A stretch of 42,312 bases of DNA from Roseburia sp. GTDB taxonomy: Bacteria > Bacillota > Clostridia > Lachnospirales > Lachnospiraceae. The stretch is from contig DMYD01000040.1 in the NCBI GenBank assembly GCA_003483745.1, positions 35,786 through 78,097 of the forward strand, given 5' to 3'. Made by a program: the position numbers and the translations under genes. The notes below the pieces were generated by a model. The model had not been told where the DNA came from. It searched no databases and saw only the letters and a list, made by a program, of their open reading frames with translations. Position 1 is the stretch's first letter. Each line of letters starts with the position of its first letter. Shown piece by piece: positions 8,713-17,744 of this stretch.

Positions 8713-9633
8713 TTATTCAACTTTAATTTCAAGCAGCGTTAAGATCAGAGCCATACGCACATAAACGGCATACTGTGCCTGTTTGAAATAAACAGCTCTC
8801 GGATCGTCATCTACTTCTACGGAAATTTCGTTGACACGTGGCAGCGGATGTAACACGATCATGTCTTCTGGTGCAAGATCCATTTTCGCTTTGGTTAAGA
8901 TATAGAAATCTTTTAAGCGGACGTAATCCTCTTCGTTGAAGAAACGTTCCTTCTGGACTCTGGTCATGTAGAGGACATCAAGTTGTGGAATGGCATCCTC
9001 TAACCGTTCAACCTCGGTAAATGGAACATTATTTGCGCGCAGGACATCTTCACGGATATAACTTGGAATACGCAGTTCTTCCGGTGAAATCAGTACAAAT
9101 TTAATGCCTGGATAACGGATCAGGGCACTGATCAAAGAATGGACGGTACGACCAAATTTTAAATCACCGCAGAGTCCGATCGTCATATTGTCAAGACGTC
9201 CTTTTAAGGAACGGATGGTAAGTAGATCGGCTAATGTCTGGGTTGGATGCTGATGACCGCCGTCGCCGGCATTGATAACTGGAATTCTTGATTTCTGGGA
9301 AGCTACAAGAGGTGCACCTTCTTTTGGATGACGCATTGCACAGATGTCTGCGTAACAGGAGATAACTCGGATTGTATCGGAAACACTTTCGCCTTTGGAT
9401 GCGGAACTTGAATCAGCACTGGCGAAACCTAAAACAGAACCGCCAAGATTTAACATGGCAGCTTCAAAACTTAATCGGGTTCGTGTACTTGGTTCATAAA
9501 AACAGGTGGCTAATTTTTTGCCTTCACATGCGTGTGCATATTTGTTCGGGTACTTCTCGATATCATTGGCAAGGTCTAAAAGCCTGTCTAATTCATCGAC
9601 GGAGAAGTCCAATGGGCTCATTAAATGACGCAT
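8713..9633 (-). CDS. pyrB: Aspartate carbamoyltransferase catalytic subunit PyrB
   Basis: Condenses carbamoyl phosphate and aspartate to N-carbamoyl-aspartate. The 306-residue protein carries the carbamoyl-phosphate signature STRTRLSFEAAM near residues 51-62. It also has GHQHPTQTLADL around residue 131, GDLKFGRTVHSL around 160 and HPLPRVNEI around 263, all hallmark active-site blocks. AAGGAGG lies a proper distance before the ATG. It is the first gene of a two-gene pyrBI operon with its own promoter (9679-9707). No other pyrimidine genes are in the window, and I saw no obvious PyrR-type attenuator in the short leader. Confidence 0.97.
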   Translation of the reverse strand: MRHLMSPLDFSVDELDRLLDLANDIEKYPNKYAHACEGKKLATCFYEPSTRTRLSFEAAMLNLGGSVLGFASADSSSASKGESVSDTIRVISCYADICAMRHPKEGAPLVASQKSRIPVINAGDGGHQHPTQTLADLLTIRSLKGRLDNMTIGLCGDLKFGRTVHSLISALIRYPGIKFVLISPEELRIPSYIREDVLRANNVPFTEVERLEDAIPQLDVLYMTRVQKERFFNEEDYVRLKDFYILTKAKMDLAPEDMIVLHPLPRVNEISVEVDDDPRAVYFKQAQYAVYVRMALILTLLEIKVE

Positions 9634-9651
9634 ATAAATCCTCCTTATGTG

Positions 9652-9671
9652 ATGCTGACTTTTTTCAGCAT
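9652..9671 (-). promoter_or_regulatory. 5' terminal stem-loop of the pyrBI leader
   Basis: ATGCTGA and TCAGCAT pair around a six-base loop. With the predicted -10 at 9679-9684, transcription would start near 9672. The stem would then form the extreme 5' end of the mRNA, directly before the ribosome binding site. Such a structure could stabilise the transcript; on the + strand it merely resembles a terminator. Confidence 0.45.
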
Positions 9672-9678
9672 TTTTTCT

Positions 9679-9707
9679 ATCATATAATAATCACTATCCG
9701 ATTTCAA
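9679..9707 (-). promoter_or_regulatory. Predicted sigma-A promoter of pyrBI
   Basis: Read on the - strand, a -35 TTGAAA (9707-9702) and a -10 TATGAT (9684-9679) are separated by 17 bp. It lies about 45 bp before the pyrB start. Confidence 0.75.
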
Positions 9708-9803
9708 GAAGAAAAAAATTTACGTTATATTGATAAAATATGCGCCAGTTTTCAGATATTTTTAAGCAGGGAGGGGTATATATCAGTAATTGAAAATAAA
9801 AAT

Positions 9804-9820
9804 ATCAGGAGGATCCTGAT
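9804..9820 (-). terminator. Terminator overlapping the stop codon of the PF06541-like gene
   Basis: On the - strand ATCAGG, a short loop and CCTGAT are followed by ATTTTTATTTT. The stop codon TGA lies inside the downstream arm, so the hairpin and the coding end overlap. Confidence 0.55.
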
Positions 9821-10209
9821 GTGTTGCACCGTATGAGAATGCGTTCAAATAATAGTCCGGCAGCCATCCATAATGGGGCGTAATCGAGTCTTATGACACC
9901 GTCGATGTTCATTTTGGCATGGCTGTAATCCCAGGGACACATGCCATGGCGTTTTAAAAGTGTACCGCTGATATATTCAAAAGAAAAAATGCCGATGGAA
10001 TAGATGCCGCCGCGGAGGAGTGCCGGAAAATTTTTGATGTGCCGGTACAGAGGGGCAATTACGGCAGCGAATCCATAAATGGGAAACATCCATACGGATG
10101 TCCGTCCGATCAGACGTTTATCCTGTTTCAAAAAGGAACCTGTTGAGGTAAAAAGAATCTCCATGCACCAGCCGGTCAGTCCGCAGACAAAGAAGTTTTT
10201 TGTGATCAT
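9805..10209 (-). CDS. Small multi-pass membrane protein, PF06541 (ABC_trans_CmpB)-like
   Basis: The 134-residue protein has the FFVCGLTGWCMEILF start typical of the PF06541 putative ABC-transporter-like membrane family, followed by hydrophobic helices and a PIYGF motif near residue 45. Charged residues in the membrane segments (E18, E79) are characteristic. The role of the family is unknown, despite its name. It is a single gene, divergent from the MurE-like gene, and ends in its own terminator. At 134 residues it is a little short for the family but shows no sign of disruption. The ribosome binding site (AAAGGA) is about 12 bases upstream, longer than ideal. Confidence 0.65.
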   Translation of the reverse strand: MITKNFFVCGLTGWCMEILFTSTGSFLKQDKRLIGRTSVWMFPIYGFAAVIAPLYRHIKNFPALLRGGIYSIGIFSFEYISGTLLKRHGMCPWDYSHAKMNIDGVIRLDYAPLWMAAGLLFERILIRCNTSGSS

Positions 10210-10302
10210 TTTCGCATGTCCTTTTTATATAAAATCATGGTATCAGTATGCCGCATGGTATCGTAAAATATGTAACATTTTTCTAAAATAAAAGCGGAAA
10301 AC

Positions 10303-10331
10303 TTGTAAAAACAGACGTTCTGTCATATAAT
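10303..10331 (+). promoter_or_regulatory. Predicted sigma-A promoter of the MurE-like gene with palindromic spacer
   Basis: A -35 TTGTAA (10303-10308) and a consensus -10 TATAAT (10326-10331) have a 17-bp spacer. The spacer contains ACAGACGTTCTGT (10311-10323), an interrupted 5-bp palindrome in a position where a repressor would block RNA polymerase. Confidence 0.75.
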
Positions 10332-10358
10332 AAAAAAAGTGTATTCCAAGGAAAGAGA

Positions 10359-11909
10359 ATGCGTTTAAATCAATTACTCGGACATATTTCATACGAAAGC
10401 GTGCAGGGGAGCCACGATCTTATCATTACGGATATCTGTTATCATTCCGGAAGAGTAAAGCGGGGGTCCCTGTTTGTCTGTATAAAGGGACAGTATACGG
10501 ATGGTCATGATTTTATTATGGATGCGGTAAATGCAGGTGCATTTGCTGTTGTGGTGGATGAAAGCTGTATGGTGAATGTCCGCTGGGAATGTTTTATTTA
10601 CACAGGACGTGGAAAAGTGCGTGTACATGAACTGGTGCGCAATTATGGCATGGCTGTGATCGGTGTAGATGATACCAGACAGGCGCTTGCACAAATTTCC
10701 GCAGCATTTTACGATTACCCGGCAAAAAAACTTAAGATGATCGGGATCACTGGAACAAAAGGAAAGACGACAACAGCATTTCTTACAGCCGGAATCCTAA
10801 AAGAAGCCGGATATAAGACCGGCATGATCGGCACGATATGGACGTATAATGGGAAAGATTTAAAAAAAGCGGGACATACGACGCCGGAATCATGTGATCT
10901 GCAAAAGGAACTGGCACAGATGGTAAGCAATGGATGTGTGTGCTGTGTGATGGAGATATCCTCACAGGGAATTAAGATGCAGCGTGTAGCGGGGATTTTT
11001 TTCGATATAGGTGTGTTTTTAAATATTGAACCGGATCACATCGGACCGGGAGAACATGCATCATTTGCAGAGTATCTGTACTGTAAAAGCCGGCTGTTCC
11101 GGCAGTGCAGGGCAGGAATCGTCAACTGTGATGACCGGAATACCGAAAAAATATTGTTCGGTCATACCTGTGACATAGAAACTTTTTCTGTACAGGGAGA
11201 AAACTGTGTGGATGAATCGGGGCAAAAAATAGATATCGCAGCAGAAAATATTACTTTTTCCATGAAAGAAGGAAGATTATACAGCCACTTTTTCACGAAT
11301 GGGAATGAAGAATTTCTGCTGCAGATGCCCGGAATCTTTAATGTTTCCAATGCGTTAGCAGCAATTCTTGTGGCACATCATTTTAAAATAGCACAGGATA
11401 TCATAAAAGATGCACTTCAAAAACAGACAGTGCCGGGGCGGTGTGAAAATGTCAGAATCTCAGATAAATTTGTATTTCTGATCGACTACGCACACAATGA
11501 GATGAGCCTGCGCAATCTGCTTGGAACATTGCGTGAATTTAATCCGGGCAGGCTTGTCGTGATCTTTGGCTGCGGGGGCAACCGTTCAAAATTGAGGAGA
11601 GGCAGGATGGGAGAGACGTCCGGGCATCTTGCAGATTTCACGATTCTGACCTCGGATAATCCAAGATGGGAGGATCCGGAAAAGATCTTAGATGACATTG
11701 AGCGCGGCATAAAGGGTACGAATGGGGCATACATACGCATTGCAGACCGGAGAGCAGCGGTTGCATATGCATTCGATCATGCCAGAGAAGGCGATATTAT
11801 CGTTCTTGCAGGAAAAGGGCATGAGGACTATCAGGAAATCTGTGGAGTCCGTTATCCAATGGAGGATAAAGAACTGGTGAGAGAAGCTTTGGCAGGATGG
11901 GGCAGATAG
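10359..11909 (+). CDS. MurE-like Mur ligase (UDP-N-acetylmuramyl-tripeptide synthetase family)
   Basis: ATP-dependent Mur ligase expected to add an amino acid to a UDP-MurNAc-peptide or a related acceptor. The 516-residue protein has all three Mur domains. The P-loop TGTKGKTT lies at 131-138, and DNPR at 433-436 is the motif linked to meso-diaminopimelate in MurE. Two segments differ from textbook MurE: EISSQGIKMQRV (199-210) replaces the usual EVSSHAL block, and NIEPDHIGPGEHASF replaces the NLSRDHLDYHG block. It may therefore be a second, specialised MurE paralogue rather than the essential one. It stands apart from any mur/dcw cluster and has its own promoter. The adjacent priA gene starts 22 bp after its stop. 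Confidence 0.85.
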   Translation: MRLNQLLGHISYESVQGSHDLIITDICYHSGRVKRGSLFVCIKGQYTDGHDFIMDAVNAGAFAVVVDESCMVNVRWECFIYTGRGKVRVHELVRNYGMAVIGVDDTRQALAQISAAFYDYPAKKLKMIGITGTKGKTTTAFLTAGILKEAGYKTGMIGTIWTYNGKDLKKAGHTTPESCDLQKELAQMVSNGCVCCVMEISSQGIKMQRVAGIFFDIGVFLNIEPDHIGPGEHASFAEYLYCKSRLFRQCRAGIVNCDDRNTEKILFGHTCDIETFSVQGENCVDESGQKIDIAAENITFSMKEGRLYSHFFTNGNEEFLLQMPGIFNVSNALAAILVAHHFKIAQDIIKDALQKQTVPGRCENVRISDKFVFLIDYAHNEMSLRNLLGTLREFNPGRLVVIFGCGGNRSKLRRGRMGETSGHLADFTILTSDNPRWEDPEKILDDIERGIKGTNGAYIRIADRRAAVAYAFDHAREGDIIVLAGKGHEDYQEICGVRYPMEDKELVREALAGWGR

Positions 11910-11931
11910 ACAGAAAGGCATGGTAATTGAA

Positions 11932-14175
11932 ATGGCAGAATATGCAAATATCATTGTAGATATTTATCAGGGAAAATTAGATAAGACCTTTCAATACCGG
12001 GTGCCGGAGAGACTTAAGAGCACAATCGCGGTCGGTATGCTGGTAACGGTTCCGTTTGGATCGAGGAAAATGCAGGGATATGTGATCGAATTGACGGATG
12101 TCTGCGAATATGAAGAGGATAAGATCAAAGAGATTCTTTCCATTGTAAAAGGCGGTGTTTTGATCGAGTCGCAGATGATCGCACTTGCGGGCTGGATGCG
12201 GGAAAATTATGGTGGAACCATGAACCATGCCTTAAAGACAGTACTGCCGGTCAAAGAAAAAAAGAAAGCAAAGGAACAGAAAACGATAAGACTTGCGCTG
12301 CATCCGGTCGAAGCAAAAAATGAACTTGCGGAATGCGAAAGAAAGCATAAGACGGCAAGGGCAAAACTTCTTATGGCACTGTTAAATGAGAGAGAACTTG
12401 AGTGGGAGACGGCAACACGGCAGTTAGCTGTTTCTGCGTCTGTAATCCGTGCGATGGAGGAAGCGGGTATCGTAAAAGTAATGAGTAAGACCGCGTACCG
12501 CAATCCGGTCGATGGACTGAATACGAGTGGAAATCGAAAGCAGCTGAATGAGGAGCAGCAGGATGTTGTTTCGAAAATTACGATGGAGTATGATGCGGGC
12601 GAGCGCAGGACCTACCTGATCAAGGGGGTTACCGGAAGCGGAAAGACGGAAGTTTACATGGAACTGATTGCACATGTGCTTGCAAAAGGAAAACAGGCGA
12701 TCGTCCTGATCCCGGAGATCGCCTTGACTTATCAGACGGTGCGGCGCTTTTACAACCGTTTTGGCGAACAGGTATCCATCATCAATTCCAAACTCTCAGC
12801 GGGAGAGAGATATGATCAGTTTGAGCGGGCAAAAAATGGAGAAATTTCAGTGATGATCGGTCCACGTTCGGCACTTTTTACACCGTTTCCCAATTTGGGG
12901 ATCATCATTATAGACGAGGAGCACGAGGCTTCCTATAAGAGTGAAACTGTTCCGCGTTATCATGCGAGAGAGACCGCAATACAGCGGGCAAAAATGACGG
13001 ATGCGATCGTGGTGTTAGGCTCCGCAACACCTTCTTTCGAGAGTTATTATAAGGCAGAAAGAAAGGAATATTGTCTGCTGGAATTAAAACACAGGGTACA
13101 AAAACGTCCCATGCCTTTCTGCGAGATCATAGATCTGCGCGAGGAGTTAAGGAGGGGAAATCGTTCGATCTTAAGTGACCGCCTGAGTGAACTGATGGAG
13201 GACCGTCTGAAAAAGGGAGAACAGACGATGCTTTTTATCAACCGGCGGGGGATGGCAGGCTTTGTCTCTTGCAGAGCCTGCGGTCATGTGATAAAATGTC
13301 CGCATTGCGATGTTTCGTTAAGCCAGCATGGAAGCGGCAGGGCGACACGCTTAGTCTGCCACTATTGCGGGTATACGACAGCGCAGCCGGATTTATGTCC
13401 GGTCTGTGGATCTAAGTATATCAGTGGTTTTAAGGCAGGTACACAGAAAATAGAACAGGTGGTAAAAGCACGTTTTCCACAGGCACGCGTGCTTCGGATG
13501 GATACGGATACAACCAGAAGCAAAGAAGGGTATGAACAGATATTATCTGCATTTTCAAACCACGAGGCAGATATTCTGATTGGTACACAGATGATCGTCA
13601 AGGGACACGATTTTCCGGGCGTTACGTTGGTGGGTGTGCTTGCGGCAGACCTCTCACTTTATATCAGTGACTATCGTGCGTCAGAGCGTACTTTTCAACT
13701 TTTGACACAGGCTGCAGGCCGTGCCGGAAGGGGTGAGGTACCCGGTAATGTCATCATACAGACTTATGACCCGAAACATTACAGTATTACGACGGCAAAA
13801 GAGCAGAATTATGAGGCTTTTTACGAACAGGAGATCGAGTACCGCAAACTGATGAGATATCCGCCGGTATGGAATATGCTTTATATTTTGTGCGCTTCAA
13901 AAAATGAGTCGGCAGCAGACGAAGCAGCAGCAGAACTGATGGAAAAAATCAATCAGACAGCGAAAAAAAGCAGTGAGGAAATTTATCCCATAGGTCCATC
14001 AAATGCGCCGGTTGCAAAGATATCCGATGTCTACCGTAAAGTGATCTATGTGAAGACGAAAGAATACCAGACACTTGTGATTTTAAAGGATGATCTGGAA
14101 GTTTTTATGAAAGATAACCATCGGTATCAGAATGTGGCAGTGGGATTTGATTTTAACCCTGTCAATGGATTTTAA
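11932..14175 (+). CDS. priA: Primosomal protein N' (replication restart helicase PriA)
   Basis: Superfamily 2 3'-5' helicase that reloads the replisome at stalled forks. Visible features are an N-terminal DNA-binding domain, Walker A GVTGSGKTEVYM and Walker B DEEHE. The zinc-binding insertion has paired cysteines (CRACGHVIKCPHC, then CHYC and CPVC). Helicase motifs IGTQMIVKGHDFPGV and QAAGRAGRGEVPG follow. An ATG at 11920 would add four residues but sits only one or two bases from AAAGG; 11932 is about 13 bases away, so the start is not settled. It heads a long run of closely spaced housekeeping genes. Length is normal for the family. Confidence 0.96.
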   Translation: MAEYANIIVDIYQGKLDKTFQYRVPERLKSTIAVGMLVTVPFGSRKMQGYVIELTDVCEYEEDKIKEILSIVKGGVLIESQMIALAGWMRENYGGTMNHALKTVLPVKEKKKAKEQKTIRLALHPVEAKNELAECERKHKTARAKLLMALLNERELEWETATRQLAVSASVIRAMEEAGIVKVMSKTAYRNPVDGLNTSGNRKQLNEEQQDVVSKITMEYDAGERRTYLIKGVTGSGKTEVYMELIAHVLAKGKQAIVLIPEIALTYQTVRRFYNRFGEQVSIINSKLSAGERYDQFERAKNGEISVMIGPRSALFTPFPNLGIIIIDEEHEASYKSETVPRYHARETAIQRAKMTDAIVVLGSATPSFESYYKAERKEYCLLELKHRVQKRPMPFCEIIDLREELRRGNRSILSDRLSELMEDRLKKGEQTMLFINRRGMAGFVSCRACGHVIKCPHCDVSLSQHGSGRATRLVCHYCGYTTAQPDLCPVCGSKYISGFKAGTQKIEQVVKARFPQARVLRMDTDTTRSKEGYEQILSAFSNHEADILIGTQMIVKGHDFPGVTLVGVLAADLSLYISDYRASERTFQLLTQAAGRAGRGEVPGNVIIQTYDPKHYSITTAKEQNYEAFYEQEIEYRKLMRYPPVWNMLYILCASKNESAADEAAAELMEKINQTAKKSSEEIYPIGPSNAPVAKISDVYRKVIYVKTKEYQTLVILKDDLEVFMKDNHRYQNVAVGFDFNPVNGF

Positions 14176-14204
14176 AAAATAAATTGTAAAATGGAGGATA
14201 AAAA

Positions 14205-14681
14205 ATGGCACTTAGAACAATCAGAATACAGGGCGATCCTGTACTTACAAAAAAATGCAGGGAAATTACCGAGATGACACCAAAGATCAAAGAATTGATC
14301 GATGATATGCTGGATACTATGTATGAGGCAAACGGAGTCGGACTTGCAGGACCACAGGTCGGTGTTTTAAAAAGAATCGTAGTGATCGATATCGGAGAAG
14401 GACCGGTTGTCATGATCAATCCGGTTATTTTAGAAACATCCGGTGAGCAGACAGGAGATGAGGGATGCTTAAGCCTTCCGGGAAAAGCGGGCACTGTCAC
14501 AAGACCAAATTATGTGAAAGCGCGCGCATTCGATGAGAATATGGAAGAATACGAGATTGAGGGAACAGAACTTATGGCACGTGCAATCTGTCATGAGTTA
14601 GACCATCTTGACGGACATATGTACACGGAGATCGTAGAGGGACCGTTACATGATGTGACTTATGATGACCCGGAGGAATAA
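14205..14681 (+). CDS. def: Peptide deformylase
   Basis: Removes the formyl group from the N-terminal methionine of new proteins. The 158-residue protein shows the three deformylase motifs: GVGLAGPQVG (residues 44-53), EGCLSLPG with metal ligand C88, and HELDH (H130 and H134 as ligands, E131 catalytic). A GGAGG ribosome binding site lies before the ATG. It precedes fmt by 32 bp, the usual def-fmt pairing in which one enzyme adds and the other removes the formyl group. The gene is complete and ordinary. Confidence 0.97.
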   Translation: MALRTIRIQGDPVLTKKCREITEMTPKIKELIDDMLDTMYEANGVGLAGPQVGVLKRIVVIDIGEGPVVMINPVILETSGEQTGDEGCLSLPGKAGTVTRPNYVKARAFDENMEEYEIEGTELMARAICHELDHLDGHMYTEIVEGPLHDVTYDDPEE

Positions 14682-14713
14682 TGTAAAAAACGGGTGGAAA
14701 TGAGGAGTAAACA

Positions 14714-15649
14714 ATGAGAGTAATTTTCATGGGAACCCCGGATTTTTCGGTGGGGACATTAGAAGAAATCATAAAAGCCGGTCATGAAGTTGTACTGGTT
14801 GTCTCACAGCCGGATAAAGCGGTAGGGAGAAGCAAGGCATTAAAATACACACCGGTAAAGGAATGTGCGCTGGCACATGGCATCGAGGTGTATCAGCCGG
14901 AGCGTGTCAGAGATAGCGCGTGCATTGAATATCTGAAATCTTTTCATGCGGATATCATGATTGTGGTGGCTTTTGGACAGATTATACCCAAGGCAGTGTT
15001 AGACATGCCAAAATACGGCTGTGTGAATGTTCATGCATCTTTATTACCGAAATACCGTGGGGCAGCACCAATCCAGTGGGCAGTTATCAATGGTGATCCG
15101 TATACCGGAGTGTCCACACAGCGTATGGACGAAGGTATCGATACAGGCGATATCATTTTAGAAGAAAAAGTGGAGATCAGAGCGGATGAAACGGGTGGAA
15201 GTTTATTTGACCGCCTTGCAGAGGTTGGAGCAAAACTCTGTGTAAAGACCATGGAAGCGATTGAAAATGGTACGGCTGTTTACACGCCACAGGATAACAG
15301 CAAAGCGACACATACAGCGAAGATCCACAAAGAGTTGGGCAGTATTGACTGGACAAAGAGTGCGAAAGAGATCGAATGCCTGATCCGCGGGTTAAATCCG
15401 TGGCCAAGTGCATATACGAGACTTGATGGTAAGACACTTAAGATATGGAGAGTAAATGTTCTTCCGGATGAAAAGAAGGCGGCGCCAGGATGTATTATAA
15501 AAGCAGAAAAGGGAAGCTTTATGGTACAGACAGGGGATGGTATCTTAAAACTTCTTGAAGTACAGTTAGAAGGAAAAAAACGTATGACCACAGATTCATT
15601 TTTAAATGGTTATACAGTAGAAGAGGGAACTTATTTTTCGCGTGGTTAA
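14714..15649 (+). CDS. fmt: Methionyl-tRNA formyltransferase
   Basis: Transfers a formyl group from 10-formyltetrahydrofolate to initiator Met-tRNA. The N-terminal Rossmann domain starts MRVIFMGTPDFSVGTLEEI. The folate/catalytic signature NVHASLLPKYRGAAPIQWA is near residue 107, and the later MDEGIDTGDI block is typical. The C-terminal OB-like domain recognises the initiator tRNA. The length of 311 residues matches the family. The ribosome binding site GAGGAG precedes the ATG. It lies between def and a Zn-metallopeptidase gene, in a conserved Firmicute order. Confidence 0.97.
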   Translation: MRVIFMGTPDFSVGTLEEIIKAGHEVVLVVSQPDKAVGRSKALKYTPVKECALAHGIEVYQPERVRDSACIEYLKSFHADIMIVVAFGQIIPKAVLDMPKYGCVNVHASLLPKYRGAAPIQWAVINGDPYTGVSTQRMDEGIDTGDIILEEKVEIRADETGGSLFDRLAEVGAKLCVKTMEAIENGTAVYTPQDNSKATHTAKIHKELGSIDWTKSAKEIECLIRGLNPWPSAYTRLDGKTLKIWRVNVLPDEKKAAPGCIIKAEKGSFMVQTGDGILKLLEVQLEGKKRMTTDSFLNGYTVEEGTYFSRG

Positions 15650-15668
15650 TGAATGGAGGTAACTGAGT

Positions 15669-16379
15669 ATGCCTTATTACTATTATGGTTTTGATCCGAC
15701 TTATGTTTTAGTTCTGATCGGTGCAGTGATCTGTCTGATCGCATCTGCAAGAGTAAAGAGTACTTTCAATAAATATTCACAATACCGTAGTATGAGTGGG
15801 ATGACCGGAGCACAGGCGGCGGAACGGATTTTAAATTCCGCAGGTATTTATGATGTGACGGTCTGTCATATTGCCGGAAATCTGACGGATCACTACAATC
15901 CATCAAAAAAGACTCTGAATCTGTCCGATTCCGTGTATGGGAGTAATTCTGTTGCTGCGATCGGTGTTGCAGCGCATGAATGTGGACATGCGATACAGCA
16001 TCAGAAAAACTATGTGCCACTGACACTCCGCACGGCGATCGTTCCGGTTGCAAATATTGGTTCGACGCTGGCGTGGCCGCTGATTCTGATTGGGCTGTTT
16101 TTTAACCGGTCAACCGGTGCGATGCTGATCAATCTCGGAATTTTATGTTTTTCATTTGCAGTATTATTCCAGCTGGTCACACTTCCGGTAGAGTTCAATG
16201 CTTCTCGCCGGGCACTTCATATCTTAGGTGAGCAGGGAATTTTATCGGACAGTGAGCTGCCTTACACCAGAAAAGTATTAAAGGCTGCAGCACTGACCTA
16301 TGTTGCAAGTGCCGCCGCAGCAATCTTACAGCTGCTTCGACTGGTTCTTTTATTTGGAGGACGTAATCGTGATGACTGA
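15669..16379 (+). CDS. YugP-like membrane zinc metallopeptidase
   Basis: Membrane-embedded metallopeptidase of the neutral zinc peptidase YugP family (PF04298). The 236-residue protein has an N-terminal membrane helix after a Tyr-rich start. The zinc-binding HECGH motif is at 103-107, within AAHECGHAIQH. Three further hydrophobic segments lie around 127-175 and 205-230. The catalytic site is expected near the cytoplasmic membrane face, but the substrate is unknown. The gene overlaps the start of rsmB by 8 bp, which suggests translational coupling. It keeps its common position between fmt and rsmB in Clostridia. Confidence 0.88.
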   Translation: MPYYYYGFDPTYVLVLIGAVICLIASARVKSTFNKYSQYRSMSGMTGAQAAERILNSAGIYDVTVCHIAGNLTDHYNPSKKTLNLSDSVYGSNSVAAIGVAAHECGHAIQHQKNYVPLTLRTAIVPVANIGSTLAWPLILIGLFFNRSTGAMLINLGILCFSFAVLFQLVTLPVEFNASRRALHILGEQGILSDSELPYTRKVLKAAALTYVASAAAAILQLLRLVLLFGGRNRDD

Positions 16380-17712
16380 TACCGTAAATACAAGAAGACT
16401 TGCGCTTGATGTTCTGCTTGAGGTGACAGAGCATGGGGCATATAGCAATCAGGTGCTTCGTGCTGTGCTTGAAAAATATCAGTATATGGAAAAATATGAG
16501 AGGGCATTTCTGACCAGACTTGTGGAGGGAACAATCCAGCACATGATTGAAATTGATTATGTGATCGATCAGTTTTCCAAAGTGAAAGTGAAAAAAATGA
16601 AACCGGTCATCCGCAACATCTTAAGAATGGGTGTGTACCAGATACAGTATATGGATTCCGTACCGGATTCTGCAGCCTGCAATGAAGCGGTAAAACTGGC
16701 AAGAAAAAGTGGGTTTTCCACGCTGAGCGGTTTTGTGAATGGTGTGCTTCGGAATATTGCAAGGAACAGGGATTCCATCTGTTATCCGGACGAAGAAAAA
16801 GAGCCGGTTTCTGCCCTTAGTGTACGTTATTCCATGCCGGAGTGGATTGTGCAAGAATGGCTCATGGCATATGGGAAGGAGCAGACAAAGGCAATCTTAG
16901 ATGCATTTTCTAAGGAAGCGCCGCTTACCATACGCACGAATGTGACAAAGATCACGCCGGAAGCGTTAAAAGAACAGTTAGAAGCAGAAGGCGTGATGGT
17001 ACAGACATTAGAAGAACTTGGATATGACGGACTGCCGGATACAGATGTATATCACTATGCATTTGCGATTTCCGGTTTTGATCATCTGATGGCGCTCCCT
17101 TCATTTCGGGATGGACTTTTTTATGTACAGGATATCAGTTCCATGATGGTGGCTGAGGCTGCAGCACCGGGGAAAGGTGCACATGTGATCGATGTCTGTG
17201 CTGCTCCGGGAGGAAAGAGCATTCATCTTGCGGAAAAGCTGGCTGGAACCGGAAGCGTGGAGGCGCGTGATCTGACGGAATATAAGACCGGATTGATCGA
17301 GGAAAATATCAGTCGTTACCGGATTAAAAATATGACAACAAAGGTCTGGGATGCTACGATACCGGATGAGAGTGCGAAGGGGACAGCGGATGTACTGATC
17401 GCAGATCTGCCGTGTTCCGGTCTTGGTGTGCTGCGTAAAAAGACAGATATCCGATATAAAATGAGCCGCGATCAGCAGAAAGAGTTAGAAGAACTTCAGC
17501 GCCGGATTTTAGATACGGTCTGGTGTTATGTCAGAAAAGGCGGAGTCATGGTCTACTCTACCTGTACGATAAATCCGGGAGAAAATCAGGAGAATGTTGC
17601 ATGGTTTTTAGAAACACACCCTGATTTTGAACTGCTTGGTATGGAACAGATTTATCCGGGAACACAGGTGGGAGATGGATTTTTTTACGCCAAATTAAGG
17701 CGTACCGCATAG
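16372..17712 (+). CDS. rsmB: 16S rRNA (cytosine-967-C5)-methyltransferase RsmB
   Basis: Methylates C967 of 16S rRNA using SAM. An N-terminal NusB-like RNA-binding domain (about residues 1-140) precedes the Rossmann catalytic domain. Motifs are DVCAAPGGKSIHLAEKL (from residue 274), ADLPCSGLGVLRKK with the first catalytic-type cysteine, and YSTCTINPGENQENV with the second. The upstream reading frame continues to 16300, but the ATG at 16372 follows a GGAGG and gives a normal protein of 446 residues. It overlaps the yugP end by 8 bp and is followed by rlmN after 32 bp. Confidence 0.95.
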   Translation: MTDTVNTRRLALDVLLEVTEHGAYSNQVLRAVLEKYQYMEKYERAFLTRLVEGTIQHMIEIDYVIDQFSKVKVKKMKPVIRNILRMGVYQIQYMDSVPDSAACNEAVKLARKSGFSTLSGFVNGVLRNIARNRDSICYPDEEKEPVSALSVRYSMPEWIVQEWLMAYGKEQTKAILDAFSKEAPLTIRTNVTKITPEALKEQLEAEGVMVQTLEELGYDGLPDTDVYHYAFAISGFDHLMALPSFRDGLFYVQDISSMMVAEAAAPGKGAHVIDVCAAPGGKSIHLAEKLAGTGSVEARDLTEYKTGLIEENISRYRIKNMTTKVWDATIPDESAKGTADVLIADLPCSGLGVLRKKTDIRYKMSRDQQKELEELQRRILDTVWCYVRKGGVMVYSTCTINPGENQENVAWFLETHPDFELLGMEQIYPGTQVGDGFFYAKLRRTA

Positions 17713-17744
17713 CCGCCTTAAAAGAGAATGGGAAAGAGGAAATT

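Noticed and set aside
9372..9836. ORF on the + strand antisense to pyrB
   Set aside because: It is a shadow of the conserved pyrB frame and has no ribosome binding site or family features.
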